From Gordonia namibiensis NBRC 108229 (GTDB taxonomy: Bacteria; Actinomycetota; Actinomycetes; Mycobacteriales; Mycobacteriaceae), in NCBI RefSeq assembly GCF_000298235.1, contig NZ_BAHE01000003.1, positions 1 through 37,627 of the forward strand: a stretch of DNA of 37,627 nt, read 5' to 3'. Shown here piece after piece: positions 16,716-23,311 of the stretch. The number at the start of each line of letters is the position of its first letter. Positions within the stretch are counted from its first letter, which is position 1. The notes below the pieces were generated by a model. That model did no database searches and was not told where the DNA came from. It saw only the letters and a program-made list of their open reading frames with translations. The position numbers were made by a program, and so were the translations under genes.

Positions 16716-17486
16716 TCAGTGAGCGGCGCGGACCGCTCCCCCATCGACGGCGACGGCGTTGCCGGTCATGAAGGACGCCCGCGGCGACACGACGAAGGCG
16801 ATGGTGTCGGCGATCTCGGCGGCCTCGGCCCAGCGGCCGAGCGGGATGTCCTTGACGATCTTCTCGATCTCCTGATCGACGGTGGTGCCGTTGCCGGCCG
16901 ACTTCGACTCGACGATGTTCTTCATCCGGTCGGTGCCGGTGGCGCCGGGCATCACCTGGTTGACCCGCACACCGAAGGGGGCCAGTTCGGTGGCGAGCGA
17001 CTTCATGAACGCCGACGCCGCCGAGCGGTACGAAGCCGAGAGCACGCCGCCGGGCGCCGGCTGGCGGACCCAGGTCGACGAGATCAGCACGATCGCACCC
17101 GACTTCTGCTCCCGCATCTGCCGTCCGGCGTCCAACGCGAGTTGGACCACCGGACGCAGCAGCGTGTCGTGGGCGGCCTCCCAGTCCGCCCAGGTGGAGT
17201 CCAGGACCGGCGTGATCTTGGGGCCGGGGGTGTTCAGCACGACGACGTCGAGACTCCCGTATTGCTCCACGATCTCCTCGACGAGGCCGGCGGTCGCCCC
17301 GCTCTCGGACAGGTCCGCCTGCCACGGCACGATCTGCCCGTCGTCGAACTTCTCCGGCTCGCCCCCGCTACGCGAGAGAGCGATCACCGTCATTCCCTCG
17401 GTGGCCAGACGTTCGGCGGTCGCCCGGCCGATACCCCGCGAGGCCGCCGTGACGAGTGCAACCCCGTTGTCCAAACCCAAATACAC
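16716..17486 (-). CDS. Atypical SDR lacking the active-site lysine
   Basis: A 256-residue SDR with an intact TAASRGIG cofactor motif and ISS serine, but two key motifs altered. NNAG is replaced by NTPGP, and the catalytic YxxxK reads YRSAA, so the lysine is alanine. This matches the BKR-like SDR subgroup (CDD cd05344 type), described as lacking a perfect catalytic tetrad. The start is a GTG at 17486 with AAGGAG 7 nt upstream. It lies between the ferredoxin and the NicX-type gene in the operon. By position it should oxidise the dihydrodiol from the Rieske step, as HpoE does in the 2-hydroxypyridine (hpo) pathway of Rhodococcus rhodochrous PY11; that role is inferred. Confidence 0.85.
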   Translation of the reverse strand: MYLGLDNGVALVTAASRGIGRATAERLATEGMTVIALSRSGGEPEKFDDGQIVPWQADLSESGATAGLVEEIVEQYGSLDVVVLNTPGPKITPVLDSTWADWEAAHDTLLRPVVQLALDAGRQMREQKSGAIVLISSTWVRQPAPGGVLSASYRSAASAFMKSLATELAPFGVRVNQVMPGATGTDRMKNIVESKSAGNGTTVDQEIEKIVKDIPLGRWAEAAEIADTIAFVVSPRASFMTGNAVAVDGGAVRAAH

Positions 17487-17544
17487 CGATGACTCCTTTG
17501 TTGATGTTCGCGCGCTGTCGGCGACGGCTTCCGCCGGCGCCCGG

Positions 17545-17742
17545 TCAGGAGATCTCGCGGATCGCCTGCTCGGCGCAGAGCGAGATCGCCCGTCGCGCAT
17601 TGCCTTCGTCGCCGGCGGGGACGGTTCCGTCACCCTCTACCGACGCATAACCCCATTCGTCCGACCGGAAGACCGACGGGCACATGTCGAAACACGTTCC
17701 GTAGCCGTCACATTTGGTTGCATCGACCGCAACTCGCATCAC
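17545..17742 (-). CDS. 3Fe-4S ferredoxin
   Basis: A 65-residue ferredoxin of the actinobacterial 3Fe-4S type. The cluster motif is C-x5-C-x3-CP (CDGYGTCFDMCP) with a distal cysteine (SLCAEQAI), one cysteine fewer than a 4Fe-4S site. Such ferredoxins reduce P450s and Rieske oxygenases. The start is either a GTG at 17742 or the ATG at 17739; both overlap the stop of the NuoF-like gene, so the two are coupled. It probably carries electrons from the NuoF-like flavoprotein to the Rieske oxygenase, forming the third and fourth components of that system. Confidence 0.9.
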   Translation of the reverse strand: MMRVAVDATKCDGYGTCFDMCPSVFRSDEWGYASVEGDGTVPAGDEGNARRAISLCAEQAIREIS

Positions 17743-19001
17743 CGGTCTCCCTTCTCGGCGCCTTCACGGCGGGTCAGTTCCAGCCCCGCACTGCGGGCCA
17801 GTGCAGAGGCTCCGTCGATGAAGCTGCAGGCACCTCGACCGCTGAGCGTCGAGCCCCACCTCATCAACTTCTCGGTGGCGTCCGGCTGGGCGACACCGCG
17901 GCTGATCTGGCGCAGGGTCCGGGCGATGGCACCGGTTCCGCTGACGCAGACGCCGCACTGCTTGGCCGACTCCATCTGGTACCAGGCGGCCAGTTCGGTG
18001 GCCGTCTCCAGCACGTCGTCCTCGGGTCCGAGCACGGTCACCGCCGCGCAGCCCAGACCGCCGCCGGCCGCCGCGAACGCGTCGTAACAGCACGGCAATG
18101 CGACCGCCGAGGCGTCCAGGACACCGCCGAACCAGCCACCGACCAGCAGACCCTTCACGTTCTCGACCGAGCCGCCCGCGGCGGTGATCAGGTCGGCCAC
18201 GGTGCGGCCCAGCTCCATCTCGTAGACACCGGGCCGTTCGAGGTCGCCGGTGACGGTGAACAGCGCCGTGCCCTTGGCGGTCTGCGTTCCGACCGAGGCG
18301 AATTCGGCACCGCCGTGGATGCGGATCCAGGCCGTGTGCGCCAGCGACTCGACGTTGTTGATCAGCGTCGGCAGACCACGGACACCCGCTTCGAAGGGCC
18401 GCGGCGGCTTGCTGGTCGGCAGCGCCGGACCACCGTTGATGGCCTGGCAGATCGCCGATTCCTCACCGGCGACGTAGCTCATGCTGGTCCGGAACACCCG
18501 CAGGGTGAGCCCCTCCGGCACCAGGCCGGCCTGGTCGAGGTCGGCGATCGCGGCCTCGACCGACGACGCCGCATCCTCGTGCGACACACACACAATCGCC
18601 TCCGACGCACCGACGGTGGCCGCCGCGATGAGCAGGCCGTCGAGGACCAGGTGCGGACGGCGGGTCAGCAGCCAGCGGTCCTTCGACGACGCCGGTTCGC
18701 CCTCGTGCCCGTTGGCGACGACGACGCAGTCGCCGGGGGCCGCGGCCACGGTGCTCCACTTGCGGAAGACCGGGAACCCCGCTCCGCCGCGTCCGCGCAG
18801 ACCGGAGATCTCCAGTTCATGCAGTATGACGTCGCGCTCGACCGGTCCGGCGAAGGCGCCGAGGCGGCGTTCGTCGTCCAGTCCCCAGCCGTCCTGCTCC
18901 ACGCCCGGCACGACCAGACGCGCCCGCGTCCCGTCGACGACCACGGCAGGCGGAATGATGTCGGCGGCGCGATACAAGACGGGCCGTAAAGTTGTTGTCA
19001 T
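17739..19001 (-). CDS. NuoF-like FMN/NADH flavoprotein with incomplete Fe-S site
   Basis: A 420-residue homologue of the NADH-binding 51-kDa subunit of complex I (NuoF). The FMN/NADH site is recognisable: GLRGRGGAGFP (67-77), NGHEGEPASSKDR (97-109), YVAGEESA (176-183) and PTLINNVES (211-219). An SLBB domain follows (GRTVADLITAAGG). In NuoF a cluster is held by ESCGQCTPCREG plus a distal Cys; here the segment reads ESAKQCGVC, so the first ligand is A346 while C349, C352 and C392 remain. A 3Fe-4S cluster or none is therefore likely. No other complex I genes are present. It probably acts as the NADH reductase for the ferredoxin and Rieske oxygenase. ATGA overlap with the upstream amidase gene. 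Confidence 0.9.
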   Translation of the reverse strand: MTTTLRPVLYRAADIIPPAVVVDGTRARLVVPGVEQDGWGLDDERRLGAFAGPVERDVILHELEISGLRGRGGAGFPVFRKWSTVAAAPGDCVVVANGHEGEPASSKDRWLLTRRPHLVLDGLLIAAATVGASEAIVCVSHEDAASSVEAAIADLDQAGLVPEGLTLRVFRTSMSYVAGEESAICQAINGGPALPTSKPPRPFEAGVRGLPTLINNVESLAHTAWIRIHGGAEFASVGTQTAKGTALFTVTGDLERPGVYEMELGRTVADLITAAGGSVENVKGLLVGGWFGGVLDASAVALPCCYDAFAAAGGGLGCAAVTVLGPEDDVLETATELAAWYQMESAKQCGVCVSGTGAIARTLRQISRGVAQPDATEKLMRWGSTLSGRGACSFIDGASALARSAGLELTRREGAEKGDR

Positions 19002-19687
19002 CCCACGCTCCTGACCATTCGAATTGCTTCCTGCACGTCAATGACGTCGCCGTACTTGGCGTCGATGTCCAGCAGCGAGGCGTCGTGCGGCGCCGCTTCC
19101 CGGTCGCCGACGCATTCCCGCACCACGAAGGTGGGGAAATCGGCGGCGCAGGCATCGACTGCTGTTGCCCGGACACATCCGGATGTCGTTGCACCCGTGA
19201 CGATCACGCTGTCGGCACCCAGTTCTCGCAGCAGCTCGGCGAGTCCGGTGTAGGCGAACGCCGATGCGGTCTGCTTGACCACCAGGTGCTCTCCTTCGCG
19301 CATACCGAGCCGCGAGTCGATCTCCACCGGCCGCGTCCCCTCGCGCAGTTCCTTCATCGCCGGCATCTTCTGCAGCCAGGTGCCGCCGATGCCGTCGTTG
19401 TCGACGGGGAACGCGATGGTGGTGAAGATGATCGGCACACCGGCCGCGCGTGCGGCCGCGAGCAGATCGTTCGTCGCATCGACCACCGCGTCGAGGTCGC
19501 AGCCGGGGCCGTACTGCGGTTCGGTGAACCCGAACTGCAGGTCGACGACCACCACGGCGGGCGCGGCGCCCGGTGTCAGCCGGCCGAGGAGACCACCGCG
19601 CCGGTAGCGTTCCCGCAGCTGCGATTCCGCGTCGGCTGCAGTGGTGTCGGTACCGGCGGAGTCAACCGCGGCGAGGTCGGCGCTCAA
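18998..19687 (-). CDS. Isochorismatase-family amidase (maleamate/N-carbamoylsarcosine amidase-like)
   Basis: A 229-residue cysteine hydrolase with a complete triad: D49 (VVVVDLQFGF), K138 (VVKQTASAF) and C171 (GATTSGCVRATAVDA). The GCVRATAVDA motif and N-terminal extension are typical of N-carbamoylsarcosine amidase and maleamate amidohydrolase (NicF) relatives. With maleate isomerase in the same operon, hydrolysis of maleamate to maleate and ammonia is the best guess. The likely start is a TTG at 19687 that overlaps the alpha-subunit stop (TTGA); no ATG or GTG is well placed. It sits between oxygenase and electron-transfer genes, so it has been carried as part of the operon. Confidence 0.87.
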   Translation of the reverse strand: MSADLAAVDSAGTDTTAADAESQLRERYRRGGLLGRLTPGAAPAVVVVDLQFGFTEPQYGPGCDLDAVVDATNDLLAAARAAGVPIIFTTIAFPVDNDGIGGTWLQKMPAMKELREGTRPVEIDSRLGMREGEHLVVKQTASAFAYTGLAELLRELGADSVIVTGATTSGCVRATAVDACAADFPTFVVRECVGDREAAPHDASLLDIDAKYGDVIDVQEAIRMVRSVG

Positions 19688-21075
19688 AACTCGAACTCCG
19701 GCCACTCCCCCGGCTCGGCCCGCATCATGTCCGCGTAGAAGCTGTACATGTTGCGCTGCACGCCTTCCTCGTACCGGGTCCAGAAGACCTTCCCGGGGCC
19801 GGGCCAGTCGTCGGGGTCCACCTCGGTGGCGATGCCGACACCGGGCATGCCCATCTGGTAGTTCAGGTCGAAGTCGAGCAGTTCGGCGGCCACCGAGCTG
19901 CCGTTCTTGGCCACGGTCAGCCACGGCTCGGTGTCGTCCATCTCGAAGGCTCCGCCGAGCGAGAACGTGCCCAGGCCGGCGCGGTAGGTGCGGTCCTTCT
20001 GCTCCGGGGTCATGTTCTTGTAGCCGATGAAGTAGTTCCAGATCTCGATCTGACCCGGGCCTTTGGGCTGCCAGGTACGGATCGTGAGCACACCGGTCGG
20101 CGCGTGGTTGGCGCCGTCCTCGGTCATCGGCAGGGCGAGGATCGAGAAGTTCGGGAAGACGTTGCCCACGAAAACGCGTGAGCGACGGGCGACCTCGAGC
20201 TGCTCGGGGCTGATGTCGGAGCCCTTGAAGGTGGCCGCGAGGTCCTCCGGGAAACCGAAGAAGTTGGGGCCCGGCTCGTCGGCGTACTCGGCCATCGAGA
20301 ACGACAGCGAGTGACCCGGCGAGGCCTGGATGTGGTAGCCCATCATGTTCTCGCTGAAGGGAACCGGGAACGCACCGATGCTCCACACCGACTTGTGCAG
20401 CGTGCCGAGGTGGTAGTCGTCGCCGGAGAAGTTGTCCGCACCGGACTTCCAGTTGGCGTCGACGACGAACCGCTGCGGCGCACCGAGCACCTCGACGCCG
20501 TCCTTGTCGAGACCGAACACCAGGTCGAGGTACCAGGCCATGCCGCCGAGGTATTCCCGCAGCGGGGGCGCCGAGGCGTCGAGGGTGGCGAAGATCAGGC
20601 CGTGGAAGGACTCGACCTGCGCGGCCTTGGCCAGCCCGTTCTCCGACTTCTTCATGTTGCCGAAGGCGTTCTTCCACAAGGGAGCTCCGACGAGCTCGCC
20701 GTCGGCGGAGTAGGTCCAGCCGTGGTACGGGCAGCGGAAGTGCGAGGAGTTACCGGAGTCCGAGCGGCAGATCTGGACGCCGCGGTGCCGGCAGGCGTCG
20801 AACAGGACGTTGACCTTGCCCTGCTCGTCGCGGGACACGATGAACGAGTCCTCGCCGATCTTGCGCAGCACGTAGTCGCCGTTGGCGGCGATCTCCGACT
20901 CGTGGGCCATGTACACCCAACTGCGACCGAAGATCTTGCGCAGTTCGGCCTGGTAGACCTCGGGGTTTCCGAAGATGGCGGACGGGATGCGGCCTTCGGG
21001 GAGACCGGCCTCGATCTCGTCCATCAGACTCTGCACCCGCGGCGACAACGCGGACTGGGCTGGTGTGGGCTTCAT
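19684..21075 (-). CDS. Rieske ring-hydroxylating dioxygenase, alpha subunit
   Basis: A 463-residue oxygenase large subunit. The Rieske 2Fe-2S site is C95-x-H97 ... C115-x2-H118 (CRHRGVQIC, FRCPYHGW). The mononuclear iron site follows as D219 / H222 / H227 (NFSGDDYHLGTLH), with the usual later Asp in the C-terminal part. It resembles phthalate 3,4-dioxygenase and actinobacterial PAH dioxygenase alpha subunits and, by operon content, HpoB-type subunits of the four-component 2-hydroxypyridine dioxygenase (HpoBCDF). It should add both atoms of O2 to an aromatic N-heterocycle to give a cis-dihydrodiol. It follows the beta gene by 37 bp, the reverse of the common alpha-beta order. Confidence 0.92.
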   Translation of the reverse strand: MKPTPAQSALSPRVQSLMDEIEAGLPEGRIPSAIFGNPEVYQAELRKIFGRSWVYMAHESEIAANGDYVLRKIGEDSFIVSRDEQGKVNVLFDACRHRGVQICRSDSGNSSHFRCPYHGWTYSADGELVGAPLWKNAFGNMKKSENGLAKAAQVESFHGLIFATLDASAPPLREYLGGMAWYLDLVFGLDKDGVEVLGAPQRFVVDANWKSGADNFSGDDYHLGTLHKSVWSIGAFPVPFSENMMGYHIQASPGHSLSFSMAEYADEPGPNFFGFPEDLAATFKGSDISPEQLEVARRSRVFVGNVFPNFSILALPMTEDGANHAPTGVLTIRTWQPKGPGQIEIWNYFIGYKNMTPEQKDRTYRAGLGTFSLGGAFEMDDTEPWLTVAKNGSSVAAELLDFDLNYQMGMPGVGIATEVDPDDWPGPGKVFWTRYEEGVQRNMYSFYADMMRAEPGEWPEFEF

Positions 21076-21112
21076 CAGAATGCTCCTGGGCTGGAAGAGC
21101 TGGGAAGTAGAA

Positions 21113-21658
21113 CTAGAAGAACAAGGAGAGGTTGTGCGTACCGATGACGGTCAGATCCAGGTAGACGACCCGCTTGAGCAGGCGCCACCGGCCGTCCTCA
21201 CGACGCAGGATGTCGTCACGCTCGCCGGACAGCATCTGCGGCGTGGTCTGTTCCTGACGCGTGCGGTAGATCAGCACGTTGCTCTTGACGCGGAGCAGAT
21301 GGTCGCCGTCTTCGTGCTCCCGGGTGCGGATGTTGGAGACGAAGTGACGCACGCGCGAGGGCGGGTCCTCAGCCCACGCGTACTTCGTCTCGCCACGGGC
21401 CACCCGTGAGTTGAGCGAGCCGAGCGTCTCGTTCAGGTGGAACGTCGACGCGGTGAAACCCTTGCCACGAGCTCGTTCGACCGTCTCGCGGACGGGAACC
21501 TGATAGACGATGTCCGGGCTGACCATGGTGCTGAGCCACTCGCGCTCGTTGTAGTCGTCCAGCAGTTCGCACTCGAACATCAAGAAATCGACTGCCTCGA
21601 TGTGGCGCGGGTCCGCAATGGACAGCGGCGGCTTCGATGGTGCCGGCGAGTCTTCCAC
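21113..21658 (-). CDS. Rieske ring-hydroxylating dioxygenase, beta subunit
   Basis: A 181-residue small subunit with the SnoaL/NTF2-like fold of ring-hydroxylating dioxygenases (FLMFECELLDDYNEREWLSTM near residue 30; VKSNVLIYRT and DDILRREDGRWRLLKRVVYLD near the end). It has a structural role, stabilising the alpha3beta3 oxygenase. The start is a GTG at 21658 with AGGAGG 9 nt upstream. It is the first gene of the 12-gene operon, with a regulon element 17 bp beyond its start (21675-21687). Confidence 0.9.
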   Translation of the reverse strand: MEDSPAPSKPPLSIADPRHIEAVDFLMFECELLDDYNEREWLSTMVSPDIVYQVPVRETVERARGKGFTASTFHLNETLGSLNSRVARGETKYAWAEDPPSRVRHFVSNIRTREHEDGDHLLRVKSNVLIYRTRQEQTTPQMLSGERDDILRREDGRWRLLKRVVYLDLTVIGTHNLSLFF

Positions 21659-21674
21659 CCGGAGACCTCCTCGT

Positions 21675-21687
21675 AACTGAATACAAT
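21675..21687. promoter_or_regulatory. Regulon element, Rieske operon promoter
   Basis: AACTGAATACAAT (reverse complement ATTGTATTCAGTT), identical over 13 bp to the element before moaA (29099-29111). It extends as an imperfect inverted repeat ATACA-ATTT-TGGAT (21681-21694), directly upstream of the ribosome-binding site of the beta-subunit gene. Confidence 0.6.
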
Positions 21688-21696
21688 TTTGGATGC

Positions 21697-21711
21697 ATGC
21701 AGAGTCTGCAT
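21697..21711. promoter_or_regulatory. Perfect palindrome ATGCAGA-G-TCTGCAT
   Basis: A 15-bp inverted repeat (7+1+7) immediately next to the regulon element, in the 322-bp divergent region between the Rieske and Mo-hydroxylase operons. It could bind a second regulator or form the other half of a composite operator. The middle of this intergenic region (21720-21840) shows no other clear structure. Confidence 0.45.
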
Positions 21712-21841
21712 ACAGTTCGCGGTCCCCGCAAGGGGGCGCCGAGTTCTGTTACACGCCCGTCACAAATTTGTCTGTCGCGGACGGAATACCTCCGGAACGA
21801 ATATCGGCCCAAGACTTGCGCCGCCGGGGGTTTGCCAGCAT

Positions 21842-21878
21842 CCTAACTGTATCCAAAGCTACATACACTTTAGTTAGG
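21842..21878. promoter_or_regulatory. Nested inverted repeats upstream of the Mo-hydroxylase operon
   Basis: Outer arms CCTAACT / AGTTAGG (7 bp, perfect) enclose inner arms TGTAT / ATACA (21849-21868). The left part contains ACTGTATCCAA, the fifth variant of the regulon element (21846-21856). It lies about 100 bp upstream of the FAD-subunit start in an AT-rich stretch suited to a promoter. Confidence 0.5.
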
Positions 21879-21980
21879 TCACCCAAAGTTCGGTCGTCAC
21901 AACGCTTCTCGACCGATCCGCCCCATGCAGTGCTCCCCCAGTCAGCCCAAACGAACCGCTACACACGCGAGGGACCCACT

Positions 21981-22838
21981 ATGAAACCGCCTCCGTTCGA
22001 CTACGTCGCCCCTTCCTCGATCGAAGAAGTCCTCGATCTGCTGTCCGATGCTCAGGACGGTGCATCGCTCCTGGCGGGCGGCCAGAGCCTGATGCCACTG
22101 CTCAACATGAGATTCGCCCGGCCCGAGCTCATCATCGACATCAACCGCGTGGACGGGCTCGACGGCATCGTCGTGTCCGCCGACAAGGTGACCGTTGGTG
22201 CCACCGTCCGTCTGGCCACCATCGAGCACGATGCCGAGGTCGCCGCGGCCCTGCCGATCCTCGCGACGGCAGCGTCCTACGTCGCCCACCCGCAGATCCG
22301 GGCCCGCACCACCATCGGCGGCACGCTCAGCCACGCCGATCCGTCCGCGGAGATGCCCACCGTCGCCGTCGCCCTCGGCGCGACGATCAACCTCCGCTCG
22401 AAGACCGGCACCCGCTCGGTGTCGGCCGAGGAGTTCTTCGAGTCGACCTTCACCACCTCGAAGGAAGCCGATGAACTGCTGGTCTCGGTGGACTTCCCGC
22501 GCGAGGCCGGCATGACCTTCGTCTACGACGAGATCTCCCGCCGCCAGGGCGATTTCCCGTTCGCCGGCCTGTGCCTGGGCCTGTCGGTGCGCAACGGCGT
22601 CGTGGCGAGCGCCCGTGCCGCCGCCGCCGGTGTCGCCGACATCCCGCAGCGCCTCCCCGCGCTCGAGGCCGCGCTCGTCGGCCGGTCCATCGCCGAGGCC
22701 ACCGAAGACGCCGCGGCCGCGGCCGCCGGTGAGGCCAACCCGCCCACCGACATCCACGGCACCGCCGCCTACCGGCGAGGACTCCTCCGGTCCCTCGTCC
22801 GTCGTATTTTGTCCACGCTTGACGAGGAGCAGAAATGA
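21981..22838 (+). CDS. Molybdenum hydroxylase, FAD-binding subunit (CoxM-like)
   Basis: A 285-residue medium subunit of the xanthine oxidase family. FAD-binding motifs: AGGQSLMPLLNMRFARPELIIDINRV (from residue 32) and TIGGTLSHADPSAEMP (from residue 112). It passes electrons from the 2Fe-2S subunit to the final acceptor. The ATG at 21981 follows GCGAGGGA. The three structural genes run FAD, 2Fe-2S, Mo with 4-bp overlaps, as in CO dehydrogenase-like (CoxMSL) and many N-heterocycle hydroxylase operons. Confidence 0.92.
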   Translation: MKPPPFDYVAPSSIEEVLDLLSDAQDGASLLAGGQSLMPLLNMRFARPELIIDINRVDGLDGIVVSADKVTVGATVRLATIEHDAEVAAALPILATAASYVAHPQIRARTTIGGTLSHADPSAEMPTVAVALGATINLRSKTGTRSVSAEEFFESTFTTSKEADELLVSVDFPREAGMTFVYDEISRRQGDFPFAGLCLGLSVRNGVVASARAAAAGVADIPQRLPALEAALVGRSIAEATEDAAAAAAGEANPPTDIHGTAAYRRGLLRSLVRRILSTLDEEQK

Positions 22839-23311
22839 CCGAACCGACCAAGTCGATCACGTTCACGCTGAACGGATCCGAGTGCACCAGAACGGTTCCG
22901 GTCCGCACTCTGCTGAGTGACTTCCTCCGCCACGACGAGGACCTGACCGGCACCCATGTCGGCTGCGAGCAGGGTGTCTGCGGCGCCTGCACCATCCTGG
23001 TCGACGGCACCCCGGTCCGGTCGTGCCTGATGCTGGCCGTGCAGGCCGACGGCGCGACGGTCGAGACCGTCGAGTCGCTGGCCGAGGCGGGCGAGCTGTC
23101 CTGCTTCCAGAAGGCGATGAAGGACGAGCACGGTCTGCAGTGTGGCTTCTGCACCCCCGGCATCCTGATGAGCGTGACCGCGGCCCAGCGTTGCGGGCGC
23201 ACGGTCGAAGACACCGAGACCGAGGTTCTCGGTGGACACGTCTGCCGCTGCACCGGTTACACCGGCATCCGCTCGGCGATCCGCAAGACCTGGACGGAGG
23301 CCTCCGAATGA
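22835..23311 (+). CDS. Molybdenum hydroxylase, 2Fe-2S subunit (CoxS-like)
   Basis: A 158-residue small subunit with both [2Fe-2S] sites. The plant-type N-terminal cluster reads CEQGVCGACTILVDG with a further Cys at RSC. The C-terminal helical cluster reads QCGFCTPG and CRCTGYTGI. All eight cysteines are present. It relays electrons from the Mo site to FAD. ATGA overlaps link it to the genes on both sides. Confidence 0.94.
   Translation: MTEPTKSITFTLNGSECTRTVPVRTLLSDFLRHDEDLTGTHVGCEQGVCGACTILVDGTPVRSCLMLAVQADGATVETVESLAEAGELSCFQKAMKDEHGLQCGFCTPGILMSVTAAQRCGRTVEDTETEVLGGHVCRCTGYTGIRSAIRKTWTEASE

Noticed and set aside
17739..19001. Part of a respiratory complex I operon
   Set aside because: No other nuo genes, one cluster cysteine is missing, and the gene is coupled to ferredoxin and Rieske oxygenase genes.
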